DNA of 33,910 bases, from the NCBI GenBank assembly GCA_003427395.1, contig BFEA01000504.1, positions 274,902 to 308,811 on the forward strand. Reading direction: 5' to 3'. How positions within the stretch are numbered: the first letter of the stretch is position 1; the number at the start of each line of letters is the position of its first letter. This DNA is from Chara braunii. Its lineage: Eukaryota; Streptophyta; Charophyceae; Charales; Characeae. The notes under the pieces were generated by a model, which ran no database searches, had not been told where the DNA came from, and saw only the letters and a program-made list of their open reading frames with translations. Made by a program: the position numbers and the translations under genes. Shown here one piece after another: positions 1 to 9,857 of this stretch.

Positions 1-61
1 GGTGAGTGATAGTCTACTTTGATTTTGGTTAAGGTAGATTATCATTTCCAGTGTAATCAGT

Positions 62-143
62 GAGGGGATTCTGCAAACTGTTGAGGGTTCAACCTCCTGA
101 TGAGTCGGTGAAAGTCCGACGAAACAGTTTGTCACAGCCCCTC
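62..143 (+). ncRNA. Hammerhead ribozyme, type III
   Basis: A full self-cleaving hammerhead fold can be read directly. Stem III is a perfect 8-bp pairing of 74-81 with 124-131. Position 82 (U) follows G80-U81, giving a GUU cleavage triplet with scission predicted after 82. Stem I pairs 83-86 (GAGG) with 93-96 (CCUC) around a 6-nt loop. The core CUGAUGA is 97-103. Stem II pairs 104-108 (GUCGG) with 116-120 (CCGAC) around loop UGAAAGU. The core GAA is 121-123, followed by A124 pairing with U81. Beyond an internal loop, 62-67 pairs with 138-143, extending stem III. The open end at stem III makes it type III, the form found in viroids and plant retrozymes. The UGAAA-bearing loop II resembles that of viroid hammerheads (from memory). 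Activity is inferred from conservation of the core. Confidence 0.88.
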
Positions 144-200
144 GTTTGTTGACCTCTTCTCTATCTCTGCCTACGGTTTATCGGGCAGTTCTGTTTGTGA

Positions 201-202
<2 letters not shown>

Positions 203-244
<42 letters not shown>
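203..244. repeat. (TA)n microsatellite
   Basis: About 21 uninterrupted TA units. They directly abut the foldback at 245-412. ORFs reading through them (Ile-Tyr runs) are artefacts. Confidence 0.95.
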
Positions 245-246
<2 letters not shown>

Positions 247-412
247 TATTTTTGACGCCCCTTATGAGGGTTTATTTTTTGTTTACTCTCTTTTCCTCCG
301 ATGCTTACATAAAACCTCGTATGGGGAAGCACAACTGCGCGGCCGCGACCGAGCATCGGAGGAAAAGAGAGTAAACACAAAATAAACCCTCATAAGGGGC
401 GTCAAAAATATG
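245..412. repeat. Foldback: 61-bp inverted repeat, 46-bp loop
   Basis: Bases 245-305 are the reverse complement of 352-412 with only two mismatches, around a loop that includes a GCGGCCGC site. A transcript would form a very stable hairpin. It abuts a (TA)n tract, so a TA target duplication cannot be told from the microsatellite. It could be a MITE-like foldback element or a local inverted duplication. No coding capacity is seen. Confidence 0.85.
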
Positions 413-643
413 ATAAAATAATAGAGTAAAATACATATTAGTAGGGTCGTGTCAATAAGTGGAGGAGTGGAAAACACACACCTCTTTAGAAACGCTGATC
501 CATCGGATGTTTTCGGGACGGTCACAAAGTGACAACTTGAGAGAAATATGAAAGGGAAAATTCCAGTAATTGCTTTATTGTTCAATATTGCCATATTTCC
601 ATTCAACGTGCATTCCAGCAAATGATTTTACTTTTATTTTTAA
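413..643. other. Anonymous AT-rich sequence
   Basis: No gene, repeat or RNA structure recognised. A minus-strand open frame crossing it also runs through one foldback arm and has no family resemblance. Confidence 0.4.
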
Positions 644-898
644 TTAGTTATTTATGACGGACTGCTAACAGCTAACAGACTCAGTCTGTTGCAAATAAAG
701 TAGTTGTTTAATCTTGCCACATGCATCTGTTTCAGACTAGTCAAATAAAAGTAGTACGATTGTTTGCAAGAGTTAGTTGTGACGGACTGCTAACAACTAA
801 CAGACTGTTGCAAATAAAAGTAGTTGTTTATTCTTGCTCCATGCATATATTTCATAGTACTCAAAGGTAAAGAGTAGGATTGTTTGCACGGGTCTGAA
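644..898. repeat. Two tandem copies of a ~127-bp unit
   Basis: Both copies carry the same succession of words: GACGGACTGCTAACA, then CTAACAGACT, GTTGCAAATAAA, GTAGTTGTTTA, CCATGCAT and GATTGTTTGCA. They begin near 644 and 772. They differ by small indels and substitutions, so the duplication is not very recent. No coding function is apparent. Confidence 0.8.
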
Positions 899-2002
899 CC
901 TATCTACTGTTCGGTTTCGACTATTTCCTGGACAATGTGAATCCCATATTTGTTTATTAAGAGGTTGGGTGCCATGCCGAGCGAGGACACTAGTTCAGAT
1001 AGCATGCCACGTGTAGCTCAAGGTTGAAGATAATAGCGAGGTTGAGACACTAGACCAAGATGAGGGGAGGATTACCCGTAGACAAACACTTAGTCGACCA
1101 ACGACTTGCTTGGTGTTAAAACTAGGTGAGGAAAGAAGACAGCGGAATGCAGTTGAGGAGAGGAGAGTCTCGCAGAGGGCACGAGATTGATGAGTATGAT
1201 CTTTACTATACTATCCAGATCCCTAATCAGCTATCTACCTATCCTGCAATCTCTCTCTCACACCATTCAATGAGTCTAAGTATCCACATCAAGGACATAT
1301 ATGTTGCTCCAACCAAAGATGATGACACCATCGACAAGCTTTGTAGCTGCGATACTCTGTATTCAGAAGCTCAAAACTGGGAGGAGGCATGTAAAGTAAA
1401 TAAAAAACTTTCTCACGGGACTTTCGCAGCTAAGGGGGAAGGTATGCTAGGATTTAGTACCTCAGCAGTGTTGGACAGTGGTCGTGGCCCCCCTAAGTGA
1501 ATGCGGGTCTGCAAATATGTGCCAATGCCTGCTAAGGCCTATGAGACCAGGCTAAAGGGCCCAAGCAGGGCCTGTTGGAACCCCTATGTGGAATGGAACT
1601 TCGATGAGGCCTTGTTACGAGTTAGCTTCTCATCATGGCCCTGTGGGGCCCTTTCAACAAGCATGAACCCGCCCGAAGTGAAGGCAGGCCTTTGAATTTC
1701 AACGAGCTCTGTGTTCGTCAATTTTGGCAAAGCTTTGGTGCCAAACAATTGTCACGCGCCAATTAGTTACATCCTCCGTACTCGTGAGAATCAGAAACAA
1801 TTTGTGAGCCTTCTAAGCTCTTCTGGCAACACAAGCGAAGCAGGAAGAACCTCACATTTACTCCTGGGTGATTGGACAGGCCTAACCAATTCGGTCCCAG
1901 ACCACTGTCTGAGTGGGCCTGGGCGCAGACACTTTGGCGCAATTAGAAGCCCCTTGAAACACACGAGGCCTAGCCAGACAGCAAACTGGACAAGCACTTT
2001 CC
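899..2002. other. Unassigned stretch, no convincing gene
   Basis: Several short plus-strand open frames lie end to end (1126-1500, 1501-1695, 1711-2133), but none resembles a known family and the last runs into the 296-bp tandem repeat. There is no clear exon with bounding splice sites. It may be old transposon sequence, but no terminal structure was seen. Confidence 0.35.
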
Positions 2003-2597
2003 GTAAAAGAAAGAGTTCGCCACTGGTGGGGTCATTCGAACACTCACTACTAGTCACTAGTGCAAGTTGGCAGTGCTGCTGGAGCGAACGCTCGCGCGCT
2101 GCTTTCAGGCAGCGCCATAGCCGACCTTCATAGCCAGGGTGGCTTGATCATGTCAACGGGGGTCTGGTGGTGGTCTTCGTGAAAGGAGAGACGTGGGTGA
2201 AAAAGTCAAGAAGCGAGACAGGGAGAGATGAGGATGATGATGTGAGGGTATGTACCTGGTCTTGATAATGGTCTGCATAGTCCACATCTGTTTGTACCAT
2301 AAAAGAAAGAGCTCGCCACTGGTGGGGTCATTCGGGCACTCACTACTAGTCACTAGTGCAAGCGGCAGTGCTGCTGGAGTGAACGCTCGCGCGCTGCTTC
2401 CAGGCAGCGCCATAACCGACCTTCATAGCCAGGCTGGCTTGGTTATGTCAACGGGGGTTTGGTGGTGGTCTTCGTGAAAGGAGAGACGTGGGTGAAGAAG
2501 TCAAGAAGCGAGAGAGGGAGAGATGAGGATGATGATGTGAGAACATGTACCTGGCCTTGACAATGGTCTGCATAGTCAACATCTGCTTGTACTTCGA
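2003..2597. repeat. Two tandem copies of a 296-bp unit
   Basis: The word AAAAGAAAGAG at 2005 recurs at 2301, and the alignment continues through GCCACTGGTGGGGTCATTCG, CGCTCGCGCGCTGCTT, GTCAACGGGGGT, GAAAGGAGAGACGTGGGTGA and GATGAGGATGATGATGTGAG to GGTCTGCATAGTC. Each copy holds a small hairpin, GCGCTGC paired with GCAGCGC around a 6-nt loop. The one change in that region falls in the loop (TTTCAG versus TTCCAG). The repeated ACTAGT words are also shared. Confidence 0.9.
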
Positions 2598-3029
2598 TTG
2601 CTGCTGCTGACGTCAACGGGTTGCTTTTCATTTCATAGCCGATAGGATAGCTGTAGGATTGTAGACTAAGTGTTGTACGCCAAGATTCTGAAGAGAAAGA
2701 GCTCTAATCGCATTTGTGGTGGTGGCAAGAATATCCTTTCATTGACAATTGAGTTTGCTGCTTTGATTCTCCGAGTCCTTCGGTGTCATATCAATGTATT
2801 TCTGCTTTCTAGACATTATTCGACTATCTTGCTTTCATTGTGATTTGAATCTGGATTTCTGTCATTTCGCTATTGCTCATTTTCCTTAAACATGGAGTTT
2901 CAGGGCGATGGTAGCAGATGGAGAATAAAACAACTCGAAGCATCTGTGAGAAATAGCGGAGGGTGCTTCGACTCGACGGTAGCAGATGGAGAAGTTTTTG
3001 AGGCATCCGTGAAAACTGAAGTAAGTTAC
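2598..3029. other. Anonymous sequence with a short internal duplication
   Basis: The word GGTAGCAGATGGAGAA occurs twice about 70 bp apart (near 2910 and 2980), each followed by a similar GAGGCATC/GAAGCATC and GTGA context. No gene is recognised. Confidence 0.4.
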
Positions 3030-3110
3030 CAGTAGGTGCAAAACTCTTGAACAACCAAAAAAAGGACCACTCCAAAAACCTTGAAGGGGAAGTTTTTTTT
3101 GCACCTACTG
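3030..3110. repeat. Imperfect inverted repeat
   Basis: CAGTAGGTGCAAAACT at 3030-3045 is matched in reverse complement by 3091-3110, where the T run is four bases longer. The loop is about 45 bp. It is a potential hairpin or a small foldback; no further structure is visible. Confidence 0.6.
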
Positions 3111-3494
3111 AGTCATAACCCACATTTGAAATAGGCAAGAATACACTACATGGCACTGTCGTCATGGCGCCAGTTTGAAACTCGCAATGGAAGCACTCAG
3201 CGGTGATAGAGCCACATGTGTCATAACTACAGGGGTGGACCCTGGTGTCAAATGGGAAAGGAGGAAAACAAAAAGGTCAACAAATCTATTTCAAACTGTG
3301 ACTCGGGAACAGTTTTCCCTCTTTTTTGAAGTTTTCCTTAACAAAACTATAAGATATATTATTCTCTCAAATTCTTTCATCTTTCACTACCTACCTACCT
3401 ACCAATAGTCGGAAGGCCATACAGAGGACACTTGCAAGCATAACTACCTGCCTCTCTTGGTGAAGGCACGATACTTGGTGGAGGGAGGTACTGC

Positions 3495-3840
3495 ATGTTT
3501 GCCCCTTCCCTAGTGGTTTAGGGTGCAGGGTTGAGGCCGCCGGTGGGGGTGCGGCTAACACAAGGACCACACATTTGCCAGTAGCTGCACCTCCGTTTCA
3601 TCTTCCCCCGCTCCCATCAAGGAACAAGAGTGTCTAAGGCCAACACTCTCCCACACACCACACAAAACTCTCTCACTGTCGTACTCACACCCGTGTTGAA
3701 GACCCTACTGACACCAACATCGGGATCAAGTTCAGTATTTCCAGCTGGTTGGCACCAAGTGTACCCCAGACGGCCATAAGGATTGAACCCATGACCTCCT
3801 GAATGCTGAATCATGCCTAGGCAATTAAGCTGGCCTCAAG
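3495..3840 (-). repeat. Possible tRNA-derived SINE-like repeat
   Basis: On the minus strand, GGTTCAATCCT (3779-3789) is close to the pol III B-box consensus GGTTCRANNCC. About 35 bp upstream lies TTGCCTAGGCATG, a weak A-box-like word. The body downstream has no ORF. There is no visible poly(A) tail or target duplication, so this is only a suggestion. Confidence 0.25.
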
Positions 3841-3849
3841 GGGAAGTCT

Positions 3850-4433
3850 AGGCTCCTTGCAAAGTTGATGATTCAATTGAAGGTCTAACACTCCTGATCA
3901 CTCACAAGCAAAACGAAATTTCTTTATGATCTGAAGACCTTCGTGATGCTTGTGAAGTTGACTTTCTGTGGTTGAAAGAGATACAGACTGGTGTGCCTTG
4001 CCTGGTTTAATAGTTGCTTCCTGGGAAGATGGGCTTCGCTCGGATGAGGGTATCAGCAGGTGGGTCTAGTTGGAGGTGGTTAAGCCACCAATACCTTTCC
4101 CGGACATGGACCGCGAGCCTAAATTTGCCCTGCGCACCACAAGAAAACGAAGTGACATGGATGTATCCCGCCAGTGTTGCCAGTCATTTTGAGGTGGCCC
4201 TGCACTTCCGTGTTAACTGCCTCACCTTTGTTTTTCAAGCAGGGAAACATACCGTTGGTAGATGTCATTCTAGTAAATTCTGACGACAAGCGGGAAAGGG
4301 CCACCGTTGACACATTGAGACAACTGCGCCTGTGACGGCCGCAGAGTTCCAAATTCGCAGGAATAACAACTGACTGCAATATGAACGCAATGTAGTTCGA
4401 AACCGCAAAAAAAACAGGTAGCGGTAGCGGTAC
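3850..4433. other. Anonymous sequence
   Basis: No gene, RNA or repeat is recognised. Overlapping frames on both strands have no family resemblance. Confidence 0.35.
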
Positions 4434-4487
4434 CGGTCCTGCCAGTTCAACAATTGGCAACGGTCCTGCCAGTTCAACAATTGGCAA
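4434..4487. repeat. Two copies of a 27-bp direct repeat
   Basis: The 27-bp unit beginning CGGTCCTGCCAGTTCAACAA is present twice head to tail at 4434 and 4461 without differences. It is flanked by GGTAGC/GGTACC/CAGTACC short-period sequence. Confidence 0.9.
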
Positions 4488-4529
4488 AAATAAGAGGTAC
4501 CAGTACCAGTACCGGTCGTTTCCCCAGGG

Positions 4530-4680
4530 GTGGCCTAGGCATCTCTGCCATGACCCAGCCACGAGCGTGGCCTACACATCTCGGCCGTGGGCCAGCCATG
4601 GGCGTCGCCAAGACATCTCGGCCATGGCCCAGCCACAGGTGTGGCCTAGACACCTCGGCCGTGGCATAAACACCTTAGCC
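4530..4680. repeat. 37-bp minisatellite, about four copies
   Basis: Units start at 4530, 4567, 4604 and 4641, each of the form GTGGCCTAGACATCTCGGCC followed by GTGGCCCAGCCACGGGC-like sequence. The copies differ at several positions. The GGCC core words make it strongly palindromic. Open frames through it are periodic artefacts. Confidence 0.88.
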
Positions 4681-4719
4681 GTGGCCTGGCCCCGGGCGCA
4701 CGAAAAAAAAAGGGAAAAT

Positions 4720-4994
4720 TTTCGAAATGCCCCCAAAGTTTGCGTTTATTTGCAGCGTGCCCCCGTGAAGGCCGACTTACACTGTGGTGCCCCTCGAACC
4801 TCTGAAATTTTCTGCAGGCCCCTGTCAGCATGGGGCGTAACTTTCGTATATGCCCTTACTGGAACATTGATGGCATTTCGTAGGTCGGTCCTTGAAATGC
4901 CCTCACGAGGGGCACACATCTTTCTGTGATGCCCTTGCAGCAGCGGCGACAGGAATTCGAATTCAAAGTGGTAAGCATTCCATACGCCGCCATG

Positions 4995-5046
<52 letters not shown>

Positions 5047-5460
5047 ACGTGTGTGTATATGTGTGTTGTGTACGCGTGTGTGTATGTGTGTTGTGTGTGT
5101 GTGTGTGTGTGCGCGCGCGCGCACGTGTGTGTGTGTGTGTCCATGCTCATCGCCAAATTTCTGATATGCCCCGGTAGCATCTCTCCCGGGGCCAAGGGAA
5201 AGACTGCCAGTGTCAACAACGGCGATAGGGGTTCGCTGGAAAGATGGACGGTACCAGTAAGGGCCAATGAGAAACTTTACTGCTGGTTCTCAACTGCCAT
5301 CTGGTAGGGGCATACTGAAAATTTGGTACTGGTACCGGTAGGGGTTATATGAAACATTTTTCAGGCCCAAACGACGTCAGGGGTCTTATGGAAACATCAT
5401 TCGTTGTCAGAGGGGCGCGACAAGGTAAGTCAGCCTTCAGAGGGGCACGCCGCATATAAA
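4720..5460. repeat. Region with recurrent TGCCCC/GGGGCA motifs
   Basis: The words ATGCCCCC, GTGCCCCC, GTGCCCC, GGCCCC, ATGCCCTT, ATGCCCTC, GGGGCAC, ATGCCCC and GGGGCAT recur every 25-50 bases on both sides of a long (GT)n tract. Between the motifs the sequence is not obviously repeated. Similar motif-rich DNA occurs again near 32975-33150, suggesting a dispersed degenerate repeat. No coding function is seen. Confidence 0.5.
4997..5140. repeat. (GT)n compound microsatellite
   Basis: A pure GT run to about 5044 is followed by interrupted GT/GC runs to 5140. Cys-Val or Thr-His frames through it are artefacts. Confidence 0.95.
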
Positions 5461-5576
5461 CAAAAACTTCAAGAGGAAGTTCTTTTCCTCACCCTGTCTT
5501 GTTTTCGTGATTATGACCCTCCTGCGTGGTCATGTGTGCGTGAAAAAAAAAAAAAAAAAAATGATAAAAAAAGAAC

Positions 5577-6455
5577 GTCCCGCTAAGCTACCAGCCGGGC
5601 CGCCCGGGTCACCCTATGGGCCTCGCCACACCTATCCCGAAAACGGGAAAATGTTCAAGAGCGCTCTCGAACTCTGGAAATCGCGAAAACCGGTTCGAGA
5701 GGTCTCATCACCGCAATGCGCTCTCGAAGGGGGCGCTCTCCACTGTGTCGGAGAAGACCTGCGTTTTTTGAGAGAGCAGTGTGGCGGTGCAAGGGCCTTG
5801 CTCCACTACTCACCGAATGTGCAAAATGAGAATGAATTTGCTCCTAGACCATGGAAAGATACACTTTTTGTCTTTTGTGCATGTGGTTAGTAGTGGATAG
5901 AGGCCTCGGTTCGAGAGTCTCTCGAACCAACTCGACAAAATGCTGTCCGCAGATGGTTGTCCGTCGCGGCACACTCTCGAAACTCTGGCCACAATCGGAG
6001 GTGTCGTAGACCACTCGAAAGTGCCAACTTTGCAGGCGTGGCAACGACCACAGTTCGCGAGCACTCCTGAAAACCGAGTTTTGGCCACTCTCGAAAAACT
6101 TTCTGACACCGATTTGGGAGAGTTGGTGTGGCGATGCATTTGCTCTCCAAATCGGTGTTTTCGGGATAGGTGTGGCGAGGCCCTATTTCCCCGTGCAGCC
6201 CGGCCGTGCAAGGACCAGAAAAGCTCCCAGCCAAAAAAAAAAAAAAAAAAAAAATCAAAAACATCCGAAAAAAATTATGTTATGCAAAAAAATAAACTGA
6301 ATAATTTTTGTCTCAGGGTCACATCGAAATTCTTTACCAAATTTACATTAAAATTTTTAATTAATATATATATATATATATTTATATATTTTATTTCATT
6401 TTCGCCCGGCCGGGCTCGTGGACCCGGGCCGCTCTGGTAGCCTAAACGTCCGGCC
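5577..6455. mobile_element. Foldback-type non-autonomous element candidate
   Basis: Two nested inverted repeats bound this segment. The outer pair is 5577-5612 against 6419-6452, sharing GGTAGCYTA and CCCGGGCGGC-like words in opposite orientation. The inner pair is GGGCCTCGCCACACCTATCC and onward (5616-5643) against its reverse complement at 6156-6183. Inside the right part is another hairpin (CGATTTGGGAGAG against CTCTCCAAATCG). Poly(A) runs lie just outside at 5543-5561 and inside at 6234-6254. No transposase is seen. Exact ends and target duplication could not be fixed. Confidence 0.5.
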
Positions 6456-6480
6456 ATTAAAAAATAGCTTTCTTCATTTT

Positions 6481-7629
6481 TGCAAGGGATCTAACTGTCC
6501 TCCTCTTGCTGGAGTGTATCACAACGCATGCATGGACATTGTCTCTCACAAGATGAAACTCACATATATTCCAAATGAAATGGGATAGAACCAAGATGCG
6601 CAACTCAATTAATCATTAACTCGTTATACAAGAGTATATCGAGATCCAAAGTTCAACGCCCAACATTATCATGAGTTTTTTCCTTCTGTCTCACGAATGG
6701 GGCCTGACTCAGCCAACACCACCTTCAGAACTCAAGTACAGTGCACAGCAGGTAAGTATCCACCATAGCCAGATCCTACCCCAGTCTCTCTCCTTTCTTT
6801 CTTTTGGATCTCAGTCTTGATTCTCTTGTCCCACCATACATGCACACTCCTACTACGAAGATCTACTTTGAATGCTACTCATTGTAGACCAACTACTAAC
6901 CCACTACCTATACTAACTAGCTGGCACAGATATGGCTGCCACTTGCAAGCCAGCGCCCAACTCTTTCCTCCTCTCAGCGCAACTTCTCCTCCAACGCTAA
7001 CCCAGCCAGCCAACGCACAAGTGCATGCAGCACTTCCACGCCAATATGCCAGTGGGAATCTGATCTCAAGGGAGGCTGGCCTATTGCTTTATACTGCTGG
7101 CCTTCCCTGGCGAGGTCTGCATTGGTCTGCATTGGCACTTTGAGCCCCTTTCAGTCCCAAATTCATGCATATGTGTGTGATCCAGTATTTTACCCTCAGC
7201 GTCTGCTGCTGCTGCGGCCATTTGGCCTTGATTTCGGACTGGGTGTCTGAATCTAAGCCCCCTATTAGACTTAGACAAAAATGGGAACCTGCCCTTTGAC
7301 TTCCTTTTGGACAGACACACATTCTTCACGAACGGACACTCATACTGCACAAACAGACACATCTCTTGCCTGGATAGACACACTCTGCACGAAAGACACC
7401 AATTGTACAACCCCTGGGACGAATAGACAGGTCTCTCAAAACCAAATGCCGTAACCCTTCGTACTGGGAGTTTGAATGTGACTTTTGACAAAGCTTCTCT
7501 TTTCTGTAGGATGTGGCTGTTGACCCAAGTCGGTGACCGTTAATCTGTTTTTTGCGCCCAGGGTCTTGGCGAGTAACCTTTCTTCATGCTACATTTCTCG
7601 TTCAGTGTCTGAATCGGGTAAAGGTCCTT
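6481..7629 (-). repeat. 3' LTR of the Ty3/gypsy element
   Basis: This 1.15-kb block aligns throughout with 14430-15914 apart from a 335-bp accD insertion there. It begins on the plus strand with TGCAAG (the CA end in element orientation). The outer end in element orientation lies near 7624-7630, where similarity stops after GGTAAAGGYCCTT. The purine-rich minus-strand word GAGAGTAGAAGGA (7625-7637) is a candidate polypurine tract. The terminal TG expected at the U3 edge is not obvious; the nearest is at 7604. Confidence 0.88.
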
Positions 7630-7745
7630 CTACTCTCGCCGGCCTAGTTTCGAGGTCCTTTGAGAAATCTTAATTTATCAACAATACTTATTTATTTTCT
7701 GGCTCGTCCATATGCAGACACAATATGAGGTGCGAAGCCCATTAA
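7630..7745 (-). other. 3' untranslated part of the element
   Basis: Short AT-rich stretch between the stop of the chromodomain-like frame (TAA at 7746) and the 3' LTR. It ends in the candidate polypurine tract beside the LTR. Confidence 0.6.
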
Positions 7746-7958
7746 TTATTCTCTTGTAAACCAGCGATCTGCACTTGGATACTGGTGAGCGAACCTCACC
7801 TTATACTGCCGCTGTGGTCTGCCTCTACGTCCAGTTTGAAAGGTACTTTCAACCACAATCTTATCCACATCGTATTTCCCATCCATACTAGGAGGTATCG
7901 TTGATCTGCGACTGGAAAACAACTCGTTGGTTGTGCAAGGTAAAGAGCTTCGAAGCAT
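7746..7958 (-). pseudogene. Integrase C-terminal chromodomain-like segment
   Basis: The frame ends at TAA after WFTRE. It contains YDVDKIVVES, a basic GRRGRPQRQYKV strand and a terminal SADRW, which is the layout of a chromodomain: a YxVexIl start, a central YKVRF-like strand and a conserved W. In chromoviruses this domain follows integrase and steers insertion to heterochromatin. It overlaps the end of the integrase core frame (7888 onward) in a different phase, so one frameshift separates them. The assignment rests on pattern, not on a search. Confidence 0.6.
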
Positions 7959-9170
7959 GGAATACTGGATACGTATGCAAATGTAGAGGAATCTCTATAA
8001 CATATGAAGGGTCATCCACATCGCCAATCACATTTAAAACTTGCCAAGGTCCTCTGTAGGTTGGTAGCAATTTCTGGGAGATGTTCTCTTCGGGAACAAA
8101 CTCCTTAGACTTAACCCATACCAGATCACCTACAGCGAACTGAGAAGGTCTTCTGGGCTTCTTTGCCTGTTCAATCATTCGATGTTGTACTTTAACATTG
8201 TTTTCTTCAAACTTTTCAATGTCTTTTTGATACCGAATCGCAAATTCACTAGTTCCTAGTGAAAACTTATGCACTTGATCCGGGTTTAGCCTATCGATTA
8301 GCTTGCGCGGACGACATCCCAGATGCAACTCGATCGAAGACTTGCATGTAGATAGATGAACAAAGTTATTGTAAGCACTAACAACTTTAAGCAAATGTTC
8401 GTCCAAGTCAATCTGGTCAGGACGAATATACATGCGCAACGTTTGCTGAAAAATCTTATTCATTTGCTCAGTCTGACCGTTAGTCTCAGGATGTCTACCT
8501 GATGGCATAGTTAACTTAGAGCCATAAACATTCATAAGTTGTTGCCATTGTTCACTCGTGAATCGTGTGTCTCTGTCACTCACAATTGTCAAGGGATGCC
8601 CATAGTCTTTGACCCAATGGTTAAAGAACACACGGATTACCAATTCCGTTTTTGCTTCCGCTGGTAAAGCTACGAAAACAACATATTTACTACATCTGTC
8701 GATGATTATCATTACCTGCGTCTTCCCATTTCTGCTTTTTACTTTGGTGTCCATAAAGTGAAATGGACACAGAGTCTCTTGGACCTGTTGGAATAGGCAA
8801 AGGCTTAAGTAGACCAAAGGGGCTGTGTGGTGCTCTTATTTCTTTGGCACACTTGACAGCCCTGCATATATGCAATGCAGTCGGGTTTCATACGAGGCCA
8901 GGTGTAGGAACGTGAAAGGTTTCCGTAAGTCTTACTCCACCCAAAATGGCCATCGGTGTCGTGACATTCCCCTAAGATCAAACTTTTGATCTCTTCTACA
9001 TTCGGAATACAAAGCCTGTCATGCACATCAGTCCTTCCAAACAACAATCCTTGTGTGATACGATAGTTAGGAAACTCTGCTGGCGCGTCCTGCACATGCT
9101 TAAGCAGAGCGTCATAAACAGGATCAGTGAAATACGCATTCCTAATTTTATCTTGCAGATCAGTGCCCAC
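7888..9170 (-). pseudogene. Integrase, frameshifted
   Basis: Two frames together cover the integrase. The first (9170 to 8805) holds the N-terminal zinc domain: H70-X4-H75, then 29 residues, then C105-X2-C108. The second (8817 to 7888) holds the catalytic core with the D,D-35-E triad visible as D23 (FMD), D81 (SDRD) and E117 (GQTEQMN), with exactly 35 residues between the last two. A GPY/F module follows (YRGPW near residue 254). Integrase inserts the cDNA into the genome. All catalytic residues are intact, so the breaks look like later decay: a shift near 8810 joins the zinc domain to the core and another leads to the chromodomain. Confidence 0.9.
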
Positions 9171-9199
9171 ATCTAAATATGTTACAATGACATCGAAAA

Positions 9200-9777
9200 A
9201 ATCTTATCTTCGACTTAATGCGTCGGCGACAACATTATACTTACCCTTAACTGGCTCTAACTCAAAGTCATATTGGTCGATTTCAGCAACCCACCTAGTC
9301 AACTTAGGTGTCATCCGGACCTGCCTGCGTTTTAAGCCAGCGAAGTGTCTCATGATCTGAGTACACTTTGAAGTGCCTTCCTAGGAGACAATGTCGCCAA
9401 TGGTCAAGGGCTTCTCTGAGAGCAAATAACTCTCTCTCATACATGGAAGCGACGACCTTCTCGTTAGGCAGTCGTCGAGATATAAACTCTACAGGCATGA
9501 ACCCAATTCCATCGTATTGTTGGAATACAACGCCTATCCCGTACTGACTGGCGTCAGTTGTAACGACAAAGGACAAGGGAAGGTCAGCGACCTTCAGGAC
9601 CGGATAATTAATCAGACACTTTTTCAGACGCTTAAACGAAGACGTACAGTCTGAATCCCACTTCCAACTCATTTCTTTCTTGAGTAATCTGCGAAGGGGC
9701 GCACCTATTATCGTAAAGTGTCTTACGAATTTTCGATAATAATTAGCTAGCTTAAGGAACCAACGTAACTCAGTCAA
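9200..9777 (-). pseudogene. RNase H domain of pol, frameshifted
   Basis: The main frame (9777-9304) holds the RT thumb/connection (LRWFLKLANYYRKF) and the first RNase H carboxylates: D75 in TTDAS, E114 in YERELFAL, D141 in YSDHETL. It stops after AGPDDT. One base away the frame continues with TPKLTRWVAEIDQY and VVADALSRR, which supplies the last catalytic Asp (codon 9222-9224). That frame then meets TAA just before the integrase linker. RNase H removes the RNA template during cDNA synthesis. There is one frameshift and one stop in this module. Confidence 0.9.
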
Positions 9778-9857
9778 AGTATGGGGGTTACGCCAATCCC
9801 GAATTGCTGCAATTTTTGTATCATTTGGTTTGATTCCGTCACCATCAAGTACATGCC

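Noticed and set aside
1126-2133. Chain of three plus-strand ORFs
   Set aside because: Adjacent by chance, different composition, no family signal, and the last extends into a duplicated non-coding repeat.
6817-7143. ORFs on the plus strand of the LTRs (also 14648-15169)
   Set aside because: They are shadows within the LTRs; the longer right copy only arises because it reads into the antisense of the accD insert.
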